A DNA stretch of 64,000 bases from an uncultured Alistipes sp. (GCA_937899895.1 CALBQR010000034.1:15992-79991), one strand, 5' to 3'. Positions 1 through 8,494 are shown, counted from the stretch's first letter. Numbers and translations: made by a program. Notes: a model not told the origin generated them from the letters alone.

Positions 1-65
1 AGTTATGGATTTTTCCGAAAAAAGTATTATCTTTATCTCAAATTTGATCTTCAATAAACGTATCT

Positions 66-2258
66 ATGGCCGACGATTTACATAACCTATTGCACGATAA
101 GCTGAAAGAGTATTTCGGCTTTAATTCGTTCAAGGGCTATCAGGAATCTGTTATTAAGAATGTGCTCGAAGGTAAGGATACCTTTGTGCTGATGCCGACG
201 GGTGGTGGCAAATCGCTTTGCTACCAGCTTCCGGCTATGATTATGGATGGTGTGGCGATTATTATTTCGCCGCTGATCGCATTGATGAAAAATCAGGTTG
301 ACTCGATGCGAACGTTCGCAGCCGAAACGGGTGTGGCCCATTTCTTAAATTCATCGCTGAATAAGACGGCGGTCAATCAAGTGCGAGCCGACGTGCTTGC
401 GGGAAAGACCAAGTTGCTCTATTTTGCTCCCGAATCACTCACCAAAGAGGATAATGTCGAGTTCTTGCGTAAGATCAAAATTTCGTTCTACGCAATTGAT
501 GAAGCGCATTGTATTTCGGAGTGGGGCCACGATTTCCGCCCTGAGTATCGTCGTATCCGACCTATCATCAATGATATCGGTCAGGCTCCGCTGATCGCTT
601 TGACGGCTACTGCTACTCCGAAGGTGCAGATGGACATTCAGAAGAACCTCGGTATGCAGGATGCTACGGTATTTAAGTCGTCGTTCAATCGTTCGAATCT
701 TTACTATGAGATTCGTCCCAAGCGTGATGCGTCGAAGGAGATCATTAAATTCATTAAGCAGAATGATGGTAAGTCGGGCATTATCTACTGTTTGAGCCGA
801 AAGAAGGTCGAAGAGTTGGCTGAATTGTTGGTTGCAAACGGTATTAAGGCTCTGCCCTATCACGCAGGTATGGATGCCGCTACGCGTGCCAATAATCAGG
901 ATGCTTTCCTGCACGAAGAGGTCGATGTCATTGTGGCTACGATCGCTTTCGGTATGGGTATCGATAAACCCGATGTTCGCTATGTGATCCATTACGATAT
1001 TCCGAAGAGTCTTGAAGGCTACTATCAGGAGACGGGTCGTGCAGGTCGTGATGGCGGTGAGGGTCGTTGTATCGCCTTTTATAGTTATAAGGATATTCAG
1101 AAACTTGAAAAGTTTATGCAGGGTAAACCTGTGGCCGAGCAGGAGATTGGTAAGTTGCTGTTGCAAGAGACCGTTTCATATACCGAGAGCTCGATTTGTC
1201 GCCGTAAGACTCTGTTGCACTATTTCGGAGAGGAATATACCGAGGATAATTGCGGCAATTGCGACAACTGTCTGCATCCTCGTCCGCAGAAGGATGCCAA
1301 GTCGGCTACGCAGTTGATGCTCAAAACATTGGCATTTATCGGCGATAAATTCAAGTCGGACTATCTGATCAATGTGCTTGTGGGTAAAGTTACGGCTCTG
1401 AATAAGAGCTATGGCCACAATACCTGCGAGTGGTTTGGTGCAGGTGCCGATTACGATTCGAAGTTCTGGGGTGCCGTAATTCGTCAGGCGCATATTTTAG
1501 GTCTGATCGATAAGAATATCGAGAACTATGGTCTGCAATCGATTAACGATAAGGGTCGTTCGTATATCAATCTGCCCTTCCCGATTATGATTACGCTCGA
1601 TCACGACTACGATGTCGAGGAGAAAGAGACCGACGCGGCAGTTCCGCAGGGTCGAGGAGGCGTAGCGGATGAGGAGCTATTCTCGATGTTGAAAGATCTG
1701 CGCAAGAAGGTGGCAAAGAAACATAGCCTGCCTCCGTTTGTAATCTTCCAGGATCCTTCGCTCGAAGATATGTCTATTCAGTATCCCATCACCATCGAGG
1801 AGATGCAGAATATCACGGGCGTCGGTGTGGGTAAGGCTCGTAAATTCGGCTCGGAGTTCGTTAAGCTGATCAAGCAGTATGTCGAGGAGAAGGAGATTAT
1901 TCGCCCGCAGGATATGGTCGTTAAGAGTGTCGGCAATAAGAGTGGCAATAAGATCTTCATCATTCAGTCGATTGACCGTAAGATGGATTTCGAGGATATC
2001 GCTCGTGCCAAAGATTTGGACTTTGACGAACTGCTGACCGAGATCGAGGGTATTGTCAATTCGGGTACTCGCCTTGATATCAAATATTATATTGATAGCA
2101 ATATTGACGAGGATAAGGTTGAGGATATCTACCTCTATTTCAAGGAGGATGCTGAAAGCGATTCGCTGGATGAGGCTATCGAGGAGTTGGGCTCGGACTA
2201 TACCGAGGAGGAGATTCGATTGGTTCGTATCAAGTTTATGTGTGAGCAGGGCAATTAA
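66..2258 (+). CDS. recQ: ATP-dependent DNA helicase RecQ
   Basis: Superfamily 2 3'-5' DNA helicase of recombinational repair and stalled-fork processing. Visible in order: Walker A TGGGKS at residues 45-50; a DEAH box followed by the RecQ aromatic-rich loop (CISEWGHDFRPEY) near 145-160; the helicase C domain with QETGRAGRDG near 320; a four-Cys zinc site (C..., CGNCDNC) around 377-405; a winged helix; and an HRDC domain near 540-615 (ITGVGVGKARKFG). An acidic tail of about 110 residues follows. At 730 aa it is longer than the roughly 610 aa enterobacterial protein, as is common for Bacteroidota RecQ. Only 65 nt of upstream sequence are present. A TATCTTTA stretch near 28-37 may be a degenerate -7 box. 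rsmA follows 22 bp downstream, so cotranscription is likely. Confidence 0.96.
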   Translation: MADDLHNLLHDKLKEYFGFNSFKGYQESVIKNVLEGKDTFVLMPTGGGKSLCYQLPAMIMDGVAIIISPLIALMKNQVDSMRTFAAETGVAHFLNSSLNKTAVNQVRADVLAGKTKLLYFAPESLTKEDNVEFLRKIKISFYAIDEAHCISEWGHDFRPEYRRIRPIINDIGQAPLIALTATATPKVQMDIQKNLGMQDATVFKSSFNRSNLYYEIRPKRDASKEIIKFIKQNDGKSGIIYCLSRKKVEELAELLVANGIKALPYHAGMDAATRANNQDAFLHEEVDVIVATIAFGMGIDKPDVRYVIHYDIPKSLEGYYQETGRAGRDGGEGRCIAFYSYKDIQKLEKFMQGKPVAEQEIGKLLLQETVSYTESSICRRKTLLHYFGEEYTEDNCGNCDNCLHPRPQKDAKSATQLMLKTLAFIGDKFKSDYLINVLVGKVTALNKSYGHNTCEWFGAGADYDSKFWGAVIRQAHILGLIDKNIENYGLQSINDKGRSYINLPFPIMITLDHDYDVEEKETDAAVPQGRGGVADEELFSMLKDLRKKVAKKHSLPPFVIFQDPSLEDMSIQYPITIEEMQNITGVGVGKARKFGSEFVKLIKQYVEEKEIIRPQDMVVKSVGNKSGNKIFIIQSIDRKMDFEDIARAKDLDFDELLTEIEGIVNSGTRLDIKYYIDSNIDEDKVEDIYLYFKEDAESDSLDEAIEELGSDYTEEEIRLVRIKFMCEQGN

Positions 2259-2280
2259 TCGAACTTCAATATAGTATATT

Positions 2281-3069
2281 ATGACCGAAGTACGCGCGAA
2301 AAAGGCTCTTGGACAGCACTTCCTGACCGATCTTAATATAGCTCGCAAAATCTGTTACTCGATGTCGGGTGGCGCGGCTGATGCTCCGGCAACGGTGTTG
2401 GAGGTCGGCTGTGGTATGGGTGTGCTGACGCAATTTCTATTGCAGAGAGAGGATATTGTTACCTATGGTGCAGAGATTGATAGCGAAAGTGTGGTCTATC
2501 TCAATGAGCACTACCCCGCTTTTACGCCGCGATTGATCGAGGGCGATTTTCTGCAAATGGACCTCCGCACGATGTTCCCCGATGGTGTGCGCGTGATCGG
2601 CAATTTTCCGTATAATATTTCATCACAGATATTCTTCAAAGTGATTGAAAATCGCGATCTTGTGCCTGAATGTGTAGGTATGATTCAGCGCGAGGTAGCA
2701 GTGCGTTTGGCCGAGCCCCCAGGCTCGAAGGAGTATGGCATTCTGAGTGTTCTGCTGCAAGCGTGGTATGATATCGAGTATCTGTTTACGGTCGGTGAGC
2801 AGGTGTTTAATCCACCTCCAAAGGTTAAGAGTGCGGTGATACGTCTGGTACGCAACCAAACCACAAAACTCGACTGCGATGAGCAACTTTTTGTGAAGGT
2901 TGTAAAAGCTTCGTTTGGTCAGCGTCGTAAGATGTTGCGCAACTCGTTGAAATCGGTCTTTGGTGATTTCGGAGGTGCTGAACATCGTTTCTTTACTCAA
3001 CGTGCCGAGCAATTGTCGGTGGCCGATTTTGTCGAACTGACTCAATGGGTTGCCGAGAATCGTCGCTAA
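2281..3069 (+). CDS. rsmA: 16S rRNA (adenine(1518)-N6/adenine(1519)-N6)-dimethyltransferase RsmA (KsgA)
   Basis: Transfers methyl groups from S-adenosylmethionine to two adjacent adenines in the helix 45 loop of 16S rRNA during late 30S assembly. Seen: the N-terminal KKALGQHFL signature (residues 6-14), the SAM-binding VLEVGCGMGVLT loop near 40, the catalytic NFPY motif (NFPYNISSQIF) near 109, and the C-terminal FGQRRKMLRNSL block near 218. The length of 262 aa is normal for the family. It starts 22 bp after recQ and has no separate obvious promoter. A new promoter begins right after its stop codon. Confidence 0.97.
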   Translation: MTEVRAKKALGQHFLTDLNIARKICYSMSGGAADAPATVLEVGCGMGVLTQFLLQREDIVTYGAEIDSESVVYLNEHYPAFTPRLIEGDFLQMDLRTMFPDGVRVIGNFPYNISSQIFFKVIENRDLVPECVGMIQREVAVRLAEPPGSKEYGILSVLLQAWYDIEYLFTVGEQVFNPPPKVKSAVIRLVRNQTTKLDCDEQLFVKVVKASFGQRRKMLRNSLKSVFGDFGGAEHRFFTQRAEQLSVADFVELTQWVAENRR

Positions 3070-3098
3070 TTGACAACCAAAATACCTACATATCGGTA

Positions 3099-3129
3099 TT
3101 TGCCGACGTGCGAAAAGTCGCTAATTTTG
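3099..3129 (+). promoter_or_regulatory. Bacteroidota-type promoter of the hemerythrin gene
   Basis: TTTG at 3099-3102 and TAATTTTG (TAnnTTTG) at 3122-3129 are separated by 19 nt, the canonical -33/-7 layout of the Bacteroidota primary sigma factor. It lies inside the longest possible reading frame of the downstream gene, so it rules out the TTG start at 3070 and favours the ATG at 3157. Confidence 0.75.
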
Positions 3130-3156
3130 CAGATATCTATAAGGCGTAAATCAACT

Positions 3157-3855
3157 ATGGTATATAAATTAGGTAAATATAAACCATCAGACAAGATGAG
3201 CGATTTGGTGTGCGAGAATTATTCCACACTGCTTGTAATGAGCCGTTTCGGTATCGCTCTGGGGTTTGGTGATCGCTCAATTGGCGAGGTTTGTAAAGAG
3301 GCGGGAGTCGATACTGCCACCTTCCTCGCTGTTGTCAATATGATGCTCGATGAGGAGCCTCTGGATGCGGATCAATATTCCGAAATCTCGGTCGAGGCAT
3401 TTATGCAATATCTCCACAACTCACACGATTACTATCTTGAATATCGTCTGCCTGCCATTCGTGCGAAACTTGTTGCTGCGCTTGACAAAGGTAGCGATGT
3501 ATCGGTTGTGATTGAGCGTTTCTTCGATGAGTATGCGGCGGAGGTGCGCAAACATATGAATTACGAGGAGAGCACTCTGCTACCCTATATCAGATCGCTG
3601 ATTGCAGGTGAAACCCATTCGGATTATAATGTCGATACGTTTGAGCGTCAGCACGATGATGTCGAGCAGAAGATGACCGATCTGAAAAATATTTTGATCA
3701 AATATTACCGTGCCGACGACCATAACGAGCTGAATGTTGTGCTGTTCGATATCTTCTCAATCGAGCGCGATTTGGCATCGCACAATTTTGTGGAGAACAA
3801 TCTTCTGGTGCCGATTGTTAAGCAGTTGGAACGTAAAATCGAGGCTGCAAAATGA
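3157..3855 (+). CDS. hemerythrin domain protein with ScdA/DUF542-like N-terminus
   Basis: Non-heme di-iron protein of the hemerythrin/RIC type, a family linked to oxygen or nitric oxide sensing and iron-sulfur repair. Residues 14-65 (SDLVCENYSTLLVMSRFGI... FLAVVNMML) resemble the short ScdA_N/DUF542 module. The rest is a four-helix bundle with likely ligands H87/H90, H133 and E137 (KHMNYEE), H166 (RQHDD), and H209/E213 (SHNFVENN). The length is 232 aa from the chosen ATG. An in-frame TTG lies 29 codons upstream, but the promoter at 3099-3129 sits inside that extension. The stop codon overlaps the ATG of the LuxR-type gene by 4 nt (ATGA), so the two are translationally coupled and probably act together. 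The function in stress sensing is inferred from the family. Confidence 0.85.
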   Translation: MVYKLGKYKPSDKMSDLVCENYSTLLVMSRFGIALGFGDRSIGEVCKEAGVDTATFLAVVNMMLDEEPLDADQYSEISVEAFMQYLHNSHDYYLEYRLPAIRAKLVAALDKGSDVSVVIERFFDEYAAEVRKHMNYEESTLLPYIRSLIAGETHSDYNVDTFERQHDDVEQKMTDLKNILIKYYRADDHNELNVVLFDIFSIERDLASHNFVENNLLVPIVKQLERKIEAAK

Positions 3856-4466
3856 GTATGTCAATCAAAATAGCAGTTGCCGAGCCGTCGCTGATAATTC
3901 GTAGTGGCTTGCTGGCCGTGCTCAAACGCCTTTCGGCTCTCTCGATCCAGGTGGTTGAGATAGTCGATTTTGCAACTTTGACCGATACTTTGCGCGATGA
4001 GGAACCTGATATTCTTGTGGTTAATCCTGCTATGCTCGGAGTGTTCTCGTTGCAGCAGATTCGTGCCGATCAACAATTTGCGTCGTTACGTTGTGTGGCC
4101 TTGCTCAATCAACTTGCCGATGAACGATTGATTAATGGTTACGATGCGACCATATCGTTGTGCGATTCGGCCGAAATGATTAAGGAGAAACTGCTTGAAG
4201 TGGTGGCAATTGAGAACGATACGACTGACCGCGAACAGCTGAGTACCCGCGAAAGAGAAATTATTGTCTGCGTGGTTAAGGGAATGACTAACAAACAGAT
4301 AGCCGAACAACTGTTCATCTCGACACATACGGTCATTACCCACCGTCGTAATATCGCGTCGAAATTGCAAATCCATTCGCCTGCCGGTTTGACGATCTAT
4401 GCAATTGTGAATAAATTGGTCGAACTTGATCAAATTAAAGCCTCAGTTTTGGGAGGCGCGGAATAA
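3852..4466 (+). CDS. LuxR-family (NarL-type) regulator with degenerate receiver domain
   Basis: DNA-binding regulator of 204 aa. The C-terminal part (about 135-200) is a LuxR HTH: LSTREREIIVCVVKGMTNKQIAEQLFIS is recognisable, and THTVITHRRNIASKLQIHS is the recognition helix. The N-terminal 120 residues have receiver-like alternation, but the usual acidic pair is E11-P12 and the position of the phospho-acceptor Asp is N58 (ILVVNP). Control by phosphorylation therefore looks unlikely. It overlaps the hemerythrin gene by 4 nt, so the hemerythrin protein is the obvious candidate signal partner. This pairing recurs in Bacteroidota, but the target genes cannot be read from the sequence. A strong hairpin follows at 4485-4529. 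Confidence 0.85.
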   Translation: MSMSIKIAVAEPSLIIRSGLLAVLKRLSALSIQVVEIVDFATLTDTLRDEEPDILVVNPAMLGVFSLQQIRADQQFASLRCVALLNQLADERLINGYDATISLCDSAEMIKEKLLEVVAIENDTTDREQLSTREREIIVCVVKGMTNKQIAEQLFISTHTVITHRRNIASKLQIHSPAGLTIYAIVNKLVELDQIKASVLGGAE

Positions 4467-4484
4467 CGCATGTGGCAGATGTAT

Positions 4485-4529
4485 AAAACAAATGTTCGCA
4501 TTCCCTTGTGGTATGCGAACATTTGTTTT
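4485..4529. terminator. bidirectional intrinsic terminator between LuxR-type gene and tRNA-Leu
   Basis: Perfect 17-bp inverted repeat (arms 4485-4501 and 4513-4529, core AAATGTTCGCAT/ATGCGAACATTT) with an 11-nt loop and T-rich ends on both sides. It can end the rightward hemerythrin-LuxR operon and the leftward tRNA-Leu transcript. Confidence 0.85.
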
Positions 4530-4531
4530 GT

Positions 4532-4620
4532 TGGTACTCGGAGCGGGAATCGAACCCGCACGGCCGTTGCTGGCCACAGGATTTTAAGTCCGGCGTGTCT
4601 ACCTATTCCACCATCCGAGC
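4532..4620 (-). tRNA. tRNA-Leu (anticodon UAA)
   Basis: On the minus strand the acceptor GCTCGGA pairs with TCCGAGT (first pair G-U). The anticodon loop CTTAAAA gives TAA, the long variable arm is typical of leucine tRNA, the T-loop is GGTTCGATTCC, and CCA is encoded (tgg at 4532-4534). The total is 89 nt. It reads UUA codons, which suits the A+T-rich polysaccharide genes of this window. Its own promoter is at 4649-4680. Confidence 0.95.
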
Positions 4621-4648
4621 AACCCTCTATTGTGCATTATTGCGAGTG

Positions 4649-4680
4649 CAAAAGTATCAATTTTATTTTGAAAATGCAAA
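4649..4680 (-). promoter_or_regulatory. promoter of tRNA-Leu
   Basis: Minus-strand TACTTTTG (plus 4649-4656) with TTTG 20 nt upstream (plus CAAA 4677-4680). This is a consensus Bacteroidota promoter placed about 29 nt before the mature tRNA 5' end. Confidence 0.75.
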
Positions 4681-4761
4681 CTATTGTATTATTTGCTTCG
4701 TTATCATTGCCTTTGTTGAAAATAATTGTTAATATTGCACCAAATATAACTCAAATTAGCT

Positions 4762-6372
4762 ATGAAAATTTTTGCTAAATTACTCTCCTATTTGTCAATT
4801 CTGACAATGTTATTTGTTGTTGGTTGCTGGGATCCAGACCAAGTTCATACCCCCGATAATTTCGAGTCGTTTGATCAGGATAAATATTGTCAGGTTCTGA
4901 ACTCAAATCTCGATGCTTTGCAGGCAATTCTTGAAGCACAATCGGATGCTGTGTATGCTGTAAGCGTTGCGCCGATTGAGGAGGATAAGAAGGCTGTGGG
5001 CTATGATGTGTCGCTGTCAAACTCCCGAAAATTAAAGATTTACACAAGTACGACAAATAAGACTCCCGTTATCCATATCATTAAGCAGGATGATGCCTAT
5101 TATTGGTGCTATAATTTTAAGATTCTTGCCGATAAGAATAATGGTAAGTTCGAGGCATCGACTACCAAGTTAATGACCAAAATCGAAGACGATACGTTGT
5201 ATGTTTCGGGAAATAATGGTCCCTATCAGAAGCTTGGATATGTTACAGGTGTCGAGAATATTCGCTTTTTCAGAAGTGTCGAACAGGGCGATAAGCGAAC
5301 GACCTATCAGTTGGCGAATGGTCTTCTCTTAAATCTGCGCCAGTATGCGGCAGATGAGATTCGTTTTGCCGATAATTATGTTGAGATGATCTGTGAGAAA
5401 AAGTGGGATAGCAATGGTGATGGCTATCTCTCATATTCGGAGGCCGAGGCAGTTGAAGATATTAGCAATACATTTATGCGAAATATCAATATTACCTCGT
5501 TCAATGAGTTGCAATATTTCACAAAGTTGCAAGAGATTCCCGACTCTTCGTTCTATGCCAGCTATGCGTTGAAGGAGGTTGCCTTCTCGGATAATATAAC
5601 GGCAATTGGCGAGTATGCGTTTGCTAATTGTACCGATTTGAAGAAGGTTAATTGGGGCGGTAATCTTGCGACTATTGGCTACTACGCTTTTCGTAATTGC
5701 GGTTTTGAGAGTGTGAAAATTCCTGAAAGTTGTTATACTATTGGCGATTGTGCCTTCTATTATTGCGAGGAGTTAGAGAATGTCGAGATTGGCAGTAATG
5801 TGGAGTATATCGGCTATTATGCATTTTTGAAAAGCAAGGTGCGTTCGGTTACCATTCCCGAAAGTGTTAAGAAGATTCACACCAATCCTTGGGCTTATTG
5901 CGATAGCCTTGCTTCATTCAAGGGTAAATTTGCTTCGGCAGACGGTCGCTTGATTATATGCAATAATACTATTGTATCATCGGCAATGGCCGGATTGGGC
6001 TCTTATACGGTGCCAGAAGGACCGACCACAATCGGAACTATCGCCTTCTCGGAGGCTTCGATGACCAAGATTGTTCTTCCTAAAAGTTTGACGGCGATTG
6101 GCCATAATGTATTCCGAGATTGCAAAGAACTGACCGAGGTGCGTATTCCGGCGGGTATTAGGAGTATTGGTTATGGCGCGTTTAATGGTTGTGAGGTTTT
6201 AGAGAAGGTATATTGTGCTGCAACCACGCCACCTATTTTGGAGGATGATGTAACGTTTAGTAAGAACTCACCCGCGCGTGTAATCTATGTTCCCACCGAG
6301 TCAGTTGATGCTTATAAAGCAGACGCAAGTTGGAGTAAATATGCATCGGCAATTAAGGGCTACGACTTCTAA
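4762..6372 (+). CDS. BspA-type leucine-rich-repeat lipoprotein
   Basis: Surface or periplasm-facing lipoprotein of 536 aa. A type II signal with a Cys at the VVGC box (about residue 22) starts the mature protein. Residues about 40-170 resemble the DUF4988-type N-terminal region found before other modules in Bacteroidota surface proteins (LNSNLDALQAILEAQ, then a beta-rich part). Near residue 215 a DSNGDGYLSYSEA stretch looks like an EF-hand-style calcium loop. From about 255 to the end come LRR_5 repeats with the ...IGEYAFANCTDLKKV... periodicity and the typical terminal IYVPTESVDAYKADASWSKYA cap, where the family's usual ending is visible. Such proteins often bind host or microbial surfaces, but the ligand here is unknown. 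It is monocistronic and a terminator follows. Confidence 0.85.
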   Translation: MKIFAKLLSYLSILTMLFVVGCWDPDQVHTPDNFESFDQDKYCQVLNSNLDALQAILEAQSDAVYAVSVAPIEEDKKAVGYDVSLSNSRKLKIYTSTTNKTPVIHIIKQDDAYYWCYNFKILADKNNGKFEASTTKLMTKIEDDTLYVSGNNGPYQKLGYVTGVENIRFFRSVEQGDKRTTYQLANGLLLNLRQYAADEIRFADNYVEMICEKKWDSNGDGYLSYSEAEAVEDISNTFMRNINITSFNELQYFTKLQEIPDSSFYASYALKEVAFSDNITAIGEYAFANCTDLKKVNWGGNLATIGYYAFRNCGFESVKIPESCYTIGDCAFYYCEELENVEIGSNVEYIGYYAFLKSKVRSVTIPESVKKIHTNPWAYCDSLASFKGKFASADGRLIICNNTIVSSAMAGLGSYTVPEGPTTIGTIAFSEASMTKIVLPKSLTAIGHNVFRDCKELTEVRIPAGIRSIGYGAFNGCEVLEKVYCAATTPPILEDDVTFSKNSPARVIYVPTESVDAYKADASWSKYASAIKGYDF

Positions 6373-6392
6373 ATAGAGAAAAATAAATTTAT

Positions 6393-6440
6393 AAAAAGCT
6401 GGTGATTCTCGGCCGAGTGTTGGGATTCATCAGCTTTTTT
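6393..6440 (+). terminator. intrinsic terminator of the LRR lipoprotein gene
   Basis: Stem AAAAGCTGGTGA / TCATCAGCTTTT with a loop of about 20 nt and a T run. The T run is immediately followed by the -7 box of the next gene, so terminator and promoter are compressed together. Confidence 0.7.
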
Positions 6441-6450
6441 GTTATATTTG
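6420..6450 (+). promoter_or_regulatory. promoter of the C1-like peptidase gene
   Basis: TTG at 6420-6422 and TATATTTG at 6443-6450 with a 20-nt spacer. It overlaps the preceding terminator. It sets the translation start at 6469 rather than at the in-frame TTG at 6439, which lies within the promoter. Confidence 0.65.
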
Positions 6451-6468
6451 TCAAAATTCTATCCTATT

Positions 6469-7605
6469 ATGAAAAAGATACTCTTACAATTAGCTGTCGT
6501 AGCCGTATGTTGCGGTTGCGGTCAGGAGGCAGCAAAGGTGCAAGAACAGGAACCCGCAGCTGAACCTCAAAAGATCGAAAATCCTATGGTTGATGAAGTG
6601 TCGTGGGCTACAACGCCTGTTAAGGATCAGGCTCGCACGGGTACCTGCTGGGCATATGGCGGTGTGTCGATGCTTGAAAGCGAAGTGATGCGCCGTGGTG
6701 GCGAAGAGCTGAATCTCTCGGAAATGTGGGTGGCTCGCAATGCGTGGAAGGAGAAGGCTGTGAAGTATGTTCGTCTGAATGGCCGTATGAACCTCTGGCA
6801 GGGCGGCGAGTTGCACGATGTGCTCTACATTGTCGATCGCTACGGCATTGTGCCGCAGGAGGTTTATGAGGGTAATTCGTCTGACGGTCAGTACGATCAT
6901 CGTGAGCTGTGCAATGCAATGGTTGATTGCGCAAAGAAGATCGTCGAGGAGAAGGCCTATAAGAACGATGGTTGGCAGGATGAGTTCGATAAGATTTTGG
7001 ACGAGTATTTGGGCGTGCGCCCCGAAACTTTCGAGGTTGATGGTGTTGAATATACTCCGAAGAGTTATGCCGAGAAGTTGGGCCTGTCGGGCGATGATTT
7101 CGTCTATTTGACTTCGTTTGCTCATCACCCCTACTACGAGGAGTTCTCGATCGAGATTCCCGATAATTGGTTAGGCGAAAAGTCGATTAACCTGCCGTTA
7201 GACGAGCTGCTGTCGGTGATGTATGCTGCAATTGAGAAGGGCTACACTATCGGTTTGGGCTCGGATATCTCGGAGGCAAGTTATAGTGGCGGTATCTGTG
7301 TTCTTCCTACTGATGAGAACTACGAGAAGGGTACTATTCCCGCCGAGGAGATTGTGGTTGATGAGGCTCTGCGTTTGAAGTGGTTTGACGATCGCACAAC
7401 GGTTGATGACCATATTATGCATATCGTCGGTATCTCTTGCGATCCGCAGGGTAATCGCTATTTCAAGGTGAAGGATTCGGGTGGCGTATCGCGTAACTTC
7501 GATGGCTACTGCTACATTTCGGAGAGCTTTATGCGCGGTAAGGTGATCGAGATCGCGGTTAATCGCGCTGCGATAGATCCCGCTTTGCTTGCTCGATGCG
7601 AGTAA
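6469..7605 (+). CDS. secreted C1-family (bleomycin hydrolase/PepC-like) cysteine peptidase, altered active site
   Basis: Papain-fold peptidase exported through an N-terminal signal rich in Cys (C14, C15, C17), probably a lipoprotein although the lipobox is not canonical. Length 378 aa from the ATG at 6469. The oxyanion-hole Gln and nucleophile are seen in VKDQARTGTCW (Q54, C60), and the catalytic His in DHIMHIVG (H315). The third position, normally Asn in a VKNSWG motif, reads VKDSGG, so Asn is replaced by D336 and the following Trp by Gly. The family includes aminopeptidase C-like enzymes that act on peptides in the periplasm or at the surface. The change may alter or lower activity. The gene is convergent with miaA and the two coding regions overlap by 47 bp. 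Confidence 0.82.
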   Translation: MKKILLQLAVVAVCCGCGQEAAKVQEQEPAAEPQKIENPMVDEVSWATTPVKDQARTGTCWAYGGVSMLESEVMRRGGEELNLSEMWVARNAWKEKAVKYVRLNGRMNLWQGGELHDVLYIVDRYGIVPQEVYEGNSSDGQYDHRELCNAMVDCAKKIVEEKAYKNDGWQDEFDKILDEYLGVRPETFEVDGVEYTPKSYAEKLGLSGDDFVYLTSFAHHPYYEEFSIEIPDNWLGEKSINLPLDELLSVMYAAIEKGYTIGLGSDISEASYSGGICVLPTDENYEKGTIPAEEIVVDEALRLKWFDDRTTVDDHIMHIVGISCDPQGNRYFKVKDSGGVSRNFDGYCYISESFMRGKVIEIAVNRAAIDPALLARCE

Positions 7606-8494
7606 TGATACCTTCGATGTCGCGAGGATCGCACCAAATAACCTGCTCATCGCGACGGAACCAAGTTAATTGACGCTTGGCATAACGGCGCGAATTGCGT
7701 TTGATTAGTTCGACTGCTTCGTCGCGGCTGCAAAGGCCGTCGAAGTAGTCGAACATCTCTTTATACCCTACTGTTTGCAACGAATTGAGATCTCGATAAG
7801 GGTATAATGCGCGAGCCTCAGCCTCCAAACCGTCGGCCATCATCTGATCAACACGGCGGTCAATGCGGTCATAAAGCTCGGCTCGATCCATCTCTGTCCC
7901 GATTTTAATGATATCGAAATTACGCGAGCGTTTTTCGCCTGTGCGAAATTCCGAGAAAGTGCGCCCGCTTGCCAAGCAGACCTCCAATGCGCGTTGCACA
8001 CGGGCAGGATTGTGCCGATCGACTTCGGCTGCATAGGTGGGGTCAAGCCTTTCTAATTCGGCAAATAGATCACCGACGCCCTTTTCGCGCAGACGCTGCG
8101 ACAGTTTCTCGCGCAACTCCTCCGAGGCTTGCGGAATATCGTCAATACCCTCGCATAAAGCCTTGACATATAGACCCGCACCGCCAACGGCAACAACCGT
8201 GTGATGTCCTTCGGCAAATAGCTCGTTGAGCTTTGCCAATGCCTCCTGCTCATATCTGCCGCAGGTGTATTGCTCGTGAATGTCGTGTGAAGCGATGAAG
8301 TAGTGAGTCGCTGCTGCAAGCTCATCGGGCGTAGGTTGTGCCGTTCCGATGGCCATACCTCGGAAAATCTGTCGTGCATCGGTTGAAATGATTGGCGCAT
8401 TAAAATAGTTTGCCAGACGGATGCTCAATGCTGTTTTGCCGGAGCCCGTCGGACCAACGATGACGATCAAAAGAGGTCGCACGTTAGAACTCAT
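7559..8494 (-). CDS. miaA: tRNA dimethylallyltransferase MiaA
   Basis: Adds a dimethylallyl group to N6 of A37 in tRNAs reading UNN codons. Seen: the P-loop IVGPTGSGKTAL near residues 12-23, the STDARQIFRGMAIGTAQP substrate block near 38-55, and the C-terminal Y(A)KRQLTWFRR motif near 268-280. Length 311 aa, normal. Its start overlaps the end of the upstream gene by 11 nt (ATGAGTTCTAA), so translation is coupled. Its last 47 nt lie over the 3' end of the convergent peptidase gene. tRNA-Leu(UAA) in the same window is a predicted substrate class. Confidence 0.97.
   Translation of the reverse strand: MSSNVRPLLIVIVGPTGSGKTALSIRLANYFNAPIISTDARQIFRGMAIGTAQPTPDELAAATHYFIASHDIHEQYTCGRYEQEALAKLNELFAEGHHTVVAVGGAGLYVKALCEGIDDIPQASEELREKLSQRLREKGVGDLFAELERLDPTYAAEVDRHNPARVQRALEVCLASGRTFSEFRTGEKRSRNFDIIKIGTEMDRAELYDRIDRRVDQMMADGLEAEARALYPYRDLNSLQTVGYKEMFDYFDGLCSRDEAVELIKRNSRRYAKRQLTWFRRDEQVIWCDPRDIEGIITRIEQAKRDLSQRD

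Noticed and set aside
435..1166. 243-codon open frame opposite recQ
   Set aside because: Shadow of recQ; Ile/Leu/Arg-rich composition from the reverse of its codons and no recognisable domain.
3070..3156. TTG start giving the hemerythrin protein 29 more residues
   Set aside because: The extension contains the promoter and does not resemble the family.
4470..4778. 102-codon frame after the LuxR-type gene
   Set aside because: It runs through the terminator hairpin and the antisense of tRNA-Leu, so it is not a gene.
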